DNA of 64,000 nucleotides from Zelopaecilomyces penicillatus. Taxonomy: Eukaryota > Ascomycota > Sordariomycetes > Hypocreales > Pseudodiploosporaceae. The DNA lies in contig VCCP01000005.1 in assembly GCA_005765155.1 (NCBI GenBank), forward strand, positions 1,426,001 through 1,490,000, in the 5' to 3' direction. The position numbers were made by a program, and so were the translations under genes. Positions 36,247-45,816 of this stretch are shown one piece after another. The notes beneath the pieces were generated by a model that had not been told where the DNA came from, ran no database searches, and was given only the letters and a program-made list of their open reading frames with translations. Numbering within the stretch: position 1 is the stretch's first letter; every line of letters begins with the position of its first letter.

Positions 36247-39200
36247 ATGGGTATCGGGCACTTTTCAAAGAGGTGGGAAAAGTTGAAGGAGAAGCGGAAA
36301 CTTTCTCGAACAGAAGTCACCTCTCCCGACATCAATACAGCCTCGTCAGATAACCTTTCACAAAATGTTACCAACGACGATACAAACAAGCTTTATCCTA
36401 CATCTGCAGCAGCACTTCCCGCAGTAGACAATCGAGTTGAGAGTACTACAAAGGACTTGATCCACAATGACTCCTTATGGGATAGAGCATACGATCGTCT
36501 TAAAGACAGTGAGCCTGATCTGATTAGTCAATATGAGAAACTTTTATCTCTCGTGCTGATAACCGTAAGCTTCTATACTGTAGCAGAACCAGTTTTACCC
36601 AATGCTAACTAGAGAAATAGCTGAGGCAATAAAACGAACAAACCTAACGGATATTGATGATTTGGATCAAGTTGAGAATCAGATCCCCCCGAACGACATA
36701 CATGCGCGTCAAGAGAAACTCAAAACAATAACAGAGCTCGGCCTAAAGCACGCAAAGAACAAGGAGGTCAGCGTGACAGTGTTAGGACATGACATAAACC
36801 TGGAAAATGGTATGGCCAATGTGGTAGGGGCTGTGGAATGGGCTGAATACTACGTCAAGGATGTGATTAAGGATCTTCCCTACGCGCCTATTGTCATGGC
36901 AGGTATCTCTATGGTCCTTCCGCTCCTAAAAAATCCAGTCGCTGCCAAAAAGGCCAATCGTGAAGGGTTCGCATATGTCACTTCTAGAATGCGCTACTAC
37001 ATGGAGATGGAATCACTTCTATTACCTAAGTCCATGAAGGCTGGCGTTACGACCAACCTTACCAAGGATGTCATCGGGCTATATGGGCTCATTATTAGCT
37101 TCGAAGTGCTTAGCGTTATCCACTTCTACCGCAGCGGTACCAAGAACTTCTTTAAAGGCGCTGTGAATTACGACAACTGGGCCAATCAAGTCAATGATAT
37201 CAAGAAGCATGAAAAACAGCTCGGCTTGAAGTTTAATGAGGCTATGAATGCCACAAGCCTAGAAAAGTTGGAGGAGCTTGCCCAGAATGCGGATGAGTCG
37301 CGTAAGAAACTTGGTGATGCTCTTAACAAAATTCAAGAACTTACTGATATTGCTCGGGAAAGGCTAAGTCTGGCGCAGAGGATGGATCGACGCATGTTAA
37401 AAGATGATGAGCGCGCCTGTATAAAGACTCTGAGGGCAACAAATGCTCTTGACGATAAGACTCGAATCGAGGAAGATAAAGGTGGCCTCCTTGAGGGGTC
37501 GTGTTCATGGGCCATCAACCACACTACTTTTCAAGAGTTTCGTGGTGATGGAAGTGAAGCACAAGGTCGGCTGCTCTGGATCAGGGGGGATCCCGGCAAA
37601 GGCAAGACAATGCTGGTCTGTGGAATTATCAACGAACTGAACCAATCAATCAAGCACACCGACAACATCGCATTCTTCTTTTGCCAGGAGGTGGATAATC
37701 GCATTAATAATGCTACTGCAGTCTTGCGAGGATTCATCTCCATGCTTATTAAGCAGCAGCCGCCTTTCATTGCGTATGTCAAGCAACGTTATGATGAGGA
37801 TGGAGAGAAGTGTTTTGAAGGTCCCAACGCATGGGTGGCATTATCGAAGACATTTGCCAAAATTTGCGACGACCCAAACCTGCAACATAGCTATTTACTC
37901 ATTGATGCGCTTGATGAATGCGCTCAAGACCGGGAAAAGCTTCTTGATCTAGTTGTTAAGTCGTTGGGGTATTCGCGCATCAGGTGGATTCTTTCTAGTC
38001 GCAATTGGCCGGACATTGAAAAGAGCCTTCGTAAGGCGACGCAGCAAGCGCAGCTGCATCTTGAGCTTAACAAGGAATCAGTTTTGACGTCTATCACACA
38101 GTACATTCAGTTCAAAGTTGAAAGGCTGGCAGAAGATAACGAATATAACGATAAAACACGAGAAGCCGTCCAGCAGTTCTTATTAGCAAACGCGAATGGT
38201 ACCTTCCTCTGGGTCGCATTAATCTGCAAAGAACTTACTAACAAGTCAGCATGGGAGGTTAAAAAAGCCTTACTAACGTTCCCATCTGGACTTGATGATC
38301 TCTATGGGCGGATGATTAATCAGATCCGCAAGTCATGGCATCACAAACTTTGTATGAGCATACTGGCTACCGTCTCGGTTATGCAACGACCAATCTCATT
38401 GGATGAACTCGAGATTTTGGTTGAAATGCCTTTTCCACCTTTCAGCGATGATAAAGCCCTGAAAGAGGTAGTAGGCCATTGCGGATCTTTTCTAACACTT
38501 CAAGGACGCACCATCTCTTTTGTCCATCAGTCGGCTAAGGACTTTCTACTTGAGAAGGCTTGCAATGAAATCTTTCCTTCCGGGCAAGAAAGTATACATT
38601 ATGCCATCTTTTCTCGATCGCTACAAGGCCTATCCAAAATACTGCGACGCAATATCTATTCTCTAGGCGCCCCTGGATATCACATCGATCAGGTCCAGCA
38701 AATTAACCCAGATCCGCTGGCCGCAGTACGGTACTCATGCATCTACTGGATTGACCACCTCCGCGACTGTAGTCCTAGAAAGAACGCGAAAGATGACCTG
38801 CAAGAAGGTGGCTCAATTGATAAATTCTTCCGCCATCATTTTCTTCACTGGCTAGAAGCTTTGAGTCTTCTGCATAGCATACCAATAGGCATTCGTTCGA
38901 CAGCAGGGCTCAGAGACCTGCTTAGCGTTAGTTTCCATTAAAGTGAAATTATTTATAGTTCAAGCTAACTAAAGCAGGGACAAGTACCTGAAAGCCGATT
39001 TTTGAGTTTAATACAAGATGCTTGGCGGTTTGTATCTCGAAATAGTTGGGTAATTGAGCATGCACCACTTTAAGCATACGTGTCTGCGCTTATATTTAGC
39101 CCCGAGAAGAGTATAGTACGCAGAATATTCAAGGACGAGGAGCCACCATGGATGCTATTAAAGCCGATTATAGAAGTGGACTGGAATGCCTGTATACAGA

Positions 39201-40891
39201 CTCTTGAGGGCTATAATGATTCGGTAGAGTCAGTTATGTTCTCGCTAGATGGCCAGTGACTTGCCTTAGGATTAGATAATAAGATAATCAAGATCTGGGA
39301 TGTTAACTCAGGCAATTATCTATAGACTCTCAAGGGCTATAATAATTCGGTATACTTAATTGTATTCTTATTGGATGGCTAGCGATTTACCTTGGGTTTA
39401 GAAGATAAGATAGTTAAGATCTAGGATGCTAATTCAGGTAATTATCTATAGACTCTTAAGGGTTATAATGATTGGGTAAGGTTAGTTATATTCTTGCTGG
39501 ATGGCTAGTGACTTGCCTTAGGTTTATATAATAAGATAATTAAGATCTAAGATACCAACTCAGATAATTATCTATAGACTCTTGAGGGCTATAATAGTTC
39601 GATATATTTAATTATATTCTTACTGGATAGCTAGTGACTTGCCTTAGGTTTATATAATAATATAGTTAAGATCTAGGATGCTAACTCAGGTAATTATTTG
39701 CAGACTCTTAAGGGCTATAATAGTTGTGTATATTTAGTTATGTTCTCATTGGATGGCCAATGACTTGCCTTAGGATTAGATAATAAGATAATCAAGATCT
39801 GGGATACTAACTCAGGCAATTATCTGTAGATTCTTGAGGGCTATAATAATTCGGTATACTTAATTGTATTCTTGTTGGATAGCTAGTGACTCACCTCAGG
39901 TTTAGAAGATAAGATAGTTAAGATCTAGGATGCTAACTCAGGTAATTATCTATAGACTCTTGAGGGTTATAATGATTGGGTGAGGTTAGTTATATTCTCG
40001 CTGGATGGCCAGCGACTCGCCTCAGGTTTATATAATAAGACAATTAAGATCTGGGATGCTAACTCAGATAATTGTCTGTAGACTTTTGAGGGCTATAATA
40101 GTTCGATATACTTAGTTATATTCTTATTGGATAGCCAGTGACTTGCCTTAGGTTTATATGATAATATAGTTAAGATCTAGGATGCTAACTTAGATAATTA
40201 TCTATAGACTCTTAAAGGCTATAATAATTTGGTATACTTAGTTGTGTTCTTGTTGGATGGCCAGTGACTCGCCTTAGGTTCAGAAGATAAGATAGTTAAG
40301 ATCTGGGATGCTAACTTAGGCACTTATCTATAGACTCTTGAGGGCCATAATAAATCGGTATACTCAGTTATGTTCTTATCGGATGGCCAATGACTTATCT
40401 CAGGTTTATACAATAAGACAGTCAAGATCTGGGATGCCAACTCAGGCAATTATCTATAGACTCTCGAGGGCCATAATAATTCGGTATACTCAGTTGTGTT
40501 CTCGCCGGATGGCCAGCGACTCGCCTCAGGTTCAGGAGATAAGACAGTCAAGATCTGGGATGCCAACTCAGGCAATTGTCTGCAGACTATCGATACTGGC
40601 CAATATATGACACATGTAGCATTCGACACGATGGATCGCTCACGGCTTCTTACTAATGCCGGAGCCCTGAAAATCGATACATTTGGCATGAAGTCGCTAG
40701 CTGAAGCACCGTTACAGGATAAGAGCATTTGCTACTATAGAATAAGCTCTGATAGTGCATGGATCACAAAAGATAATGAGCGTATGGTTTGGTTGCCTCC
40801 AGAGTATCGGCCAAGAGACTCAGCCGTGTCGGGAACGATGATTGCCATCGGGTGCATGTCGGATCGAGTAGTAATAATGCGATTTTCATAG
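36247..40891 (+). pseudogene. NACHT-WD40 (NWD-type) NLR, decayed in its repeat domain
   Basis: Proposed exons 36247-36564, 36626-38926 and 38978-40891, all joining in frame. Intron 2 (51 bp) is clear: GTTAGT donor, GCTAAC branch, AAAGCAG acceptor. Intron 1 needs a GAG acceptor and is less sure. The N-terminus matches the NWD N-terminal domain (LWDRAYDRLKDSEPDLISQYEKLLS..). The NACHT NTPase has Walker A GDPGKGKT and Walker B YLLIDALDECAQD; a WIRGDPG start and HQSAKDFLLE end are typical. Then a linker (LIQDAWRFVSRNSWVIEHAPL) leads to 11 WD40 units and a C-terminal cap ending CMSDRVVIMRFS. The NACHT part is fully open, but the WD40 units carry many TAG/TAA/TGA, each one transition away from Gln, Arg or Trp codons. 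Members such as Podospora HET-E/HET-D control heterokaryon incompatibility. Confidence 0.85.
39197..40582 (+). repeat. Eleven tandem 126-bp WD40-coding units
   Basis: Units begin at 39197 and recur every 126 bp without any length change, up to 40457; a twelfth start at 40583 passes into unique sequence. Each unit encodes a 42-residue WD40 blade (consensus QTLEGHNNSVYSVVFSPDG / QRLASGSGDKTVKIWDANSG). The unit at 40457-40582 is nearly intact apart from a leading TAG. Earlier units show C-to-T and G-to-A changes (CAG to TAG, CATAAT to TATAAT, TCAGG to TTAGG, ATCTGG to ATCTAG). Confidence 0.95.
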
Positions 40892-40948
40892 ACTAGGTTA
40901 ATGGATAATAGGATTGGCTACTTTACGTTCATATGTGCTTATAAGAAA

Positions 40949-41006
40949 GAGTATTGCTATTCGCACATTACTTTTTTGCTATTCGCACATTAGTGGCCTG
41001 TGCACA
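40949..41006 (+). repeat. Left 58-bp TIR of the Mutator-like element
   Basis: Starts GAGTATTGCTATTCGCAC. Contains two copies of the 17-mer TTGCTATTCGCACATTA (40954-40970 and 40976-40992) spaced 22 bp apart, about two helical turns, which look like paired transposase-binding sites. Confidence 0.95.
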
Positions 41007-41187
41007 GCTTATTTTCTGCGCACACCCCTCTATCCCAGGCCTGCACACCCAAATTTGGCTGTGTAAGGCTGGCACTTTAAAGGATGCCGCAAAAGTCACG
41101 TGCAGCCCTGCAACAACCTCGTCATAATTCCACCTTCGCATTCAACTTGCAACATCACAACTTTACCTCCCTCAACACTTCAACAAC

Positions 41188-43449
41188 ATGGCTGCCTCAT
41201 TTCCGCCCCTAACGCTGCCGTCAGCGATGTACGCATCCTTCGCTGAGCTTTACGAATTCCTTCAGAATTTTCATCGCAATAACGGCGCAGCTTTAGTGAA
41301 GAAATCATCATGCAACCCTCGCGACTTCAACGGCGATGGTATCAAGACCCCATCTTCCTATACTCTTGTGTGCGACAGGGCTGGGGCAAGAGCTTCCACT
41401 AGCCTGGGGCTTCGACAGGCTTCTACCAGGCAATTGGATTGCAAGTTCAAGATCACTGCTTCAGCTACGCTAAAGTCAAACTAGAAGTGGACTTTTCATG
41501 TGATAGAAAGTGAACACAACCACCCGCCGTCACTAGATGCCTCTGCGCATCCTATACTACGTCGCCGCACAGAGTCATAGCAGATGCTTCAGGGTACACT
41601 CATCGAAAACCGTGGCCTAGCTGCCCGCGAGATGCACAATATCCTAAAGTCTTCAAGCCCTACAGAAGCTAGCTTTTTCATTCAAAAGGACATCTATAAC
41701 GACCGTCAGAAGCTTCGTGCTGCTAGCCTTGGAGGCCTCACAGCAACACAAGCCTTTATCAAGGCCCTTGAGAAGGGCGGCTTACGGCATTATATGAAGT
41801 TCTCTCCCGATAACAAGCTTGAGGCTGTTTTGTGGACTTTTCCGTGGTGTGAAGTCATGTGGAAGCGTTTTCCTGAGGTTCTTGGCATGGACAATACATA
41901 CAAGACTAATCGCTTTAAACTCTACCTTTTTCAGGTCACTGGTGTCACTGATCAGAAATCCCTTGCAAATTTCGCCTTTGGCCTTATCAATACAGAGAAA
42001 GAGATCGGATTTCAATGGCTCTGTGAGCAGCTTCATGATTTCCGCAGCCAGCTTGGTATCCGCGCGCCACACGTGATTATCACCGACAAGGAAATGGCTT
42101 TAAAGAGAGCTTTGGATCTGACTTTCCCAGACTCACAACAACAGCTTTGTGTTTACCATATAAACGCTAATATAAAGTCAAAGATTCGATTACGCTGGAG
42201 AGACCCGAATACCCCTATAGCTCCTAACAGTGTTGAAGATGTCGAGACTGAGGAAATTGATGATAATTTGGCTGCGCGAGAGGCAGAGCAGCAGCTTGCC
42301 GAGGCCGGTGTGGCCCCCAGCCCTAGCCCTAATGACTACAGCCGAGATACTATGTTTGAAGCTTGGCAGGCTGTTATCTATGCACCACAGGAAGCTGATT
42401 TCTTTGAGGCATGGCGAAAGATGAAGGCCACATACAGTGGCCACCAAAATCACATCTTGACATATATTTCGAAGGAATATATACCTTGGTGCAGGCAGTG
42501 GGCAAAGTGTTATCTTGACGAATACCGTAACTTTGGTCAACGAGTTAACAGCCCCACCGAAACAGCACACAAAGATCTAAAATCCTATCTAATTAGCGGG
42601 CATACAGATCTTTATTTCCTCTTCAATTCAGCACAGCAAATGGTACAACGAAAAGAGCGTACATACATCGAAAAGGCCGCTATAATGCAGACGCGCCAAC
42701 GGCTTCAATTCCTTGGGCAGGCTTGGCTTGGTAACGTGACCACCGCTGTTACATACACAGCCGTTGATTTAGTCAACAAGCAACATCGGCTAGCCCTAGC
42801 CGCGATTCCGTCACCAACCCGTGAAGCTGTGCCACTCAAACCTTGCAGTAATCGCTTCACACAGCAGTATGGGCTCCCCTGTGCGCATCTTATTCTATGG
42901 AAGCTAGAGGCTACGGAGTCACTCTGCAAGGAGGATATTCATCCTCGTTGGTGGCTTGAAAAGCCATTAGTAAAGAGAGCCCTGTTTACTATAGAAGATC
43001 CTAGCTAATTCAACCACTAGGATTTGGAAGAACCACTGCTTCGAATCCGTGATCCTGATGTTGTCGAAAACCTCCGTGGCCGCCCGCGCCTTGCGATAAA
43101 TAAGAAGCTGCCGATACCACCCGAGCTTAGCACACAAGGCACAGAGGAAAGTGAAGCTATTCCGGCCACACAGAGCGCGCGCGGGCGCGGGCGCGGGCGC
43201 GCCCGCTTGCCCCGTGCAAGCCAGCCGGCTTCACGGAGACTCAACGCCAGCATTCGCAGAGAGCCTTCAGGATACGAGATCGAGGAAGCCTCAAGTCAGG
43301 CTCTGTCTACTGATCGGTCAAGCAATAACCCAATTAATAAGCGACGGCGACTTCAAGTAGGACAAGAGGCTACGCCGGCTTCTACGCCGGAGGCGCCGGA
43401 GGCGCCGGGGACAGGAAGTTCAGATCACGCTGCACAGCCAAGCACGTGA
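41188..43449 (+). pseudogene. FAR1/MULE transposase with four in-frame stops
   Basis: One frame runs from ATG 41188 to a final stop at 43447-43449 (about 753 codons), broken by TAG near 41482, TAG near 41578, TAA near 43006 and TAG near 43018. Each is one C-to-T change from a Gln codon. Order: FAR1-type zinc-binding region (YTLVCDRAG, LDCKFK, ESEHNHPP), then the MULE DDE core with VLGMDNTYKTNRFKLY (first Asp) and VIITDKEMALKRAL..LCVYH (second Asp plus CxxH), then a SWIM-like CSNRFTQQYGLPCAHLI. The tail has an AT-hook (LRGRPRLA) and an RG-rich stretch from a GCGCGGGC repeat. It resembles Hop-like fungal Mutator transposases. Probably inactive as it stands. Confidence 0.88.
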
Positions 43450-43643
43450 CTTGAAGTGTAACACTTTGAAGAAGAGTGCGGATTTGAAGGAATTAGGCCG
43501 GCCTTATATAGTGTGGCTAGCTAGTTCAATTGAGGAATTAAATCGCTGTTGCATTGACGGCAGCTTACAAAAAATTCCAGCCTGATACACTGTAATTTGT
43601 ATGTGAGGGTGTGGCAAAGTCAGTGGAGGGGTGTACGGTGGAG

Positions 43644-43701
43644 TGTGCACAGGCCACTAATGTGCGAATAGCAAAAAAGTAATGTGCGAATAGCAATACT
43701 C
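43644..43701 (-). repeat. Right 58-bp TIR of the Mutator-like element
   Basis: Exact reverse complement of 40949-41006, including both 17-mers. It ends GCAATACTC and is followed by the target duplication. Confidence 0.95.
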
Positions 43702-43877
43702 ATAAGAAATTATGTATTATGTACACATAATTGAGACAACCTGCACAGGCATCAAGTCAAGAAGGGCCGAAGACAGCTGCTGGGTCAAAAACTGGCCGAA
43801 ACGGTACGTAGCGCAGCTCTAAAATAGTACTTTTGCCGTCTGGCTAATTCACACTGTGCAAGCCACAGGTCCCGCCA

Positions 43878-43941
43878 ATGGTCCGTGCGGAGAATCTTTC
43901 TACATTCAACATTGGCGACATTTATTTCGGCCTCTACTGTA
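43878..43941 (-). repeat. Right 64-bp terminal inverted repeat of the 34.8-43.9 kb island
   Basis: Reverse complement partner of 34819-34882 (59/64 equal), ending CTACTGTA at the outer side. No other partner was found in between. Confidence 0.85.
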
Positions 43942-44356
43942 CCTCGCTCGAGCTTGATGTCACACCAAGACGAGCTGGGTTGGTGGGTTGATCGCTAGCG
44001 GGATGGCGGGGTATTCCTCACAGCAGCCATTGCATTCAGCGCCTTCATTGGCCGTCAAGGTGTTGACACCCCTCAAATACGGGGCATCTAAGCGCCGACG
44101 AGGCACCATGAGGATGTGATGCTGCCCATTAAGGGGATGAGATGAGGTAGCGCTGAAGGACAAGCACACCTACATAAGTGAGCCAACAAGCGACGAGATT
44201 TCAAGCTTGTCGGTATCCGCTGTCTCTGATCTCTTTTTGTGTTTAAAAGCTGCGGCGATCGTGGGTGTCCTGGCGCTTCACTCATTTCTTGGTACACATC
44301 CCCCCCAGCTGCGGACATCGGCTAGCATTACACCAACAAGAGCAACAGCTGATACA
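43942..44356. other. Promoter region of the conserved Pro/Gln-rich gene
   Basis: 415 bp from the outer end of the island to the next start codon. No other feature recognised. Confidence 0.5.
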
Positions 44357-45816
44357 ATGGCGGCCAAGGCCGGCGAGGAGATTGTCGCGACGCTGTGAGT
44401 GAGCCACTGCCTTGGAGATCCCATGTACTATCGAGAAGCCTTTGCATTTCTGACTCGTTCGGGCATAGCTTCGGAGACGTTCATTATTTCTATTCCGCGG
44501 CAGATGTGAAGCCACGCCATCACCGGTTCGACAATGGATCATACGTGTACCTGTTCGAAAACGCGAGCGAGCGGCGGTGTCGTATCGAAGTCGCTAACAA
44601 TCCTGGAACGGATGACCAGGATGCTTTTGATGGCTGTAGGCAAAACCAGACCCTGACCTGGTGAAAAAGAGAACCAGAAGGAGAAACCTCCCCAAGAGAA
44701 ACTAACAGAGTTTGGAACCTATATGCAGTCCTCGATCAGACACACGTTCGATATTCATACAAGCAGCACTGCATGGTCTCCTTGACCGTCGCCGACTCAG
44801 TGGACCAAAACGAGTGGCATCTGCCGACATACGACCCGCGCAACGAGAGCAAATATCACTACAAGCTCCACTCCCTGGATTTATACTTCTGGACGCAGCA
44901 GGACGCGCTCCAGTTCATCAATGGAGTGAGGCGGGTTTTGCCGCAGTCGCAAGTGGAGGTGCTAGATGAGCCGGCGCCACCCCAGGTCGCAGGCATGAGT
45001 TCTGTTGTACAAAAGCTGGAGAATGCGGCCATATCAGATCCGCAGTACAGCAACGCTGCGTCTTCCTCACGGAATTCAATCGCGGGATCACATACGGCGA
45101 CTCCACCGGTGGCCGGGGCAGCTTTACCGCCTCCGCCGCCTCTCCCAGCGCCGACAAATTTTGTTCCAATGGCGTACAACCCAGCTGCTCCAGCGGCACC
45201 TGAAACCATTCGACACCGAGAGAAGACTCCTCCCCCTGATGAAGATCCTCTCAACCCGTTGGCTGTCGCAGTGGCGTACGACTACCACAAGCAGCCGTTT
45301 ACGCCCGGTCTGCCTCCGCCATCCCAGTTCCCACCCAGTATCACAAGCCCAGGACACCCTCCTCCTCATTTCGGAGCATCCCCTTTGCATCCCGGGATTC
45401 AACGGGCAGCGACGATATCGCACACTGGACTTGCCTCTCCTGGACTTTCTAGCCCATTTGGCTCCAGTTTTCCCGCTTCGCCAGGTTTTGCTCCACCCCC
45501 AGCGCCGGCATCACAACCACAAGCCTTTTCAACACCTCCTGTGACCAACCAGGGTATAGCTGCACCACCGCCTGGTGGCTACCCAGGCCATCTGTATGGA
45601 CAACAGCAACAACCACAAGGCAGCCAGGAGTTTTTGGTACAGCAACAGCAGCAGCAACAGCAGCAGCAGCATCAGGTGTACCGACCGGAAGGGCAGCCCA
45701 GTACACCGGCGTACCAGACTAAGCCCGAGACCAAAGGCAAGCTAGAGGAGAATGCGGCAAGATTGGAACGCGGAGTGTCAGGAATGTTTAAGAAGTTTGA
45801 GAAGAAATTCGGTTGA
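44357..45816 (+). CDS. Conserved fungal protein with Pro/Gln-rich tail
   Basis: Three exons give 430 aa: 44357-44394, 44469-44635 and 44729-45816, with frame kept across 74- and 93-bp introns. Residues 1-155 form a compact conserved region: HHRFDNGSYVYLFENASERR, RIEVANNPGTDDQDAF, then YSYKQHCMVSLTV and NEWHLPTYDPRNESKYHYKL, with LDLYFWTQQDALQFINGVRRVLP at the end. The rest is low complexity: Pro-rich blocks (ALPPPPPLPAP, FAPPPAPASQP), a polyQ tract from CAG/CAA near 45641-45670, and a short basic helix EENAARLERGVSGMFKKFEKKFG at the C-terminus. I recognise it as a fungal family but not its function. The Pro-rich region could bind SH3 domains. Confidence 0.85.

Larger units (their letters stand above)
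40949..43701 (+). mobile_element. Mutator-like DNA transposon (2753 bp)
   Basis: Bounded by perfect 58-bp inverted repeats (40949-41006 and 43644-43701) and flanked by an identical 8-bp direct repeat ATAAGAAA (40941-40948 and 43702-43709). It encodes one broken FAR1/MULE transposase. It lies 57 bp downstream of the NACHT-WD40 stop codon. The exact termini and target duplication point to a fairly recent insertion. The 8-bp duplication is at the short end for Mutator elements (usually 8-11). Confidence 0.93.

Noticed and set aside
39197..40582. Regularly spaced repeats as a CRISPR array
   Set aside because: The units are contiguous 126-bp coding repeats with no spacers, and the genome is eukaryotic.
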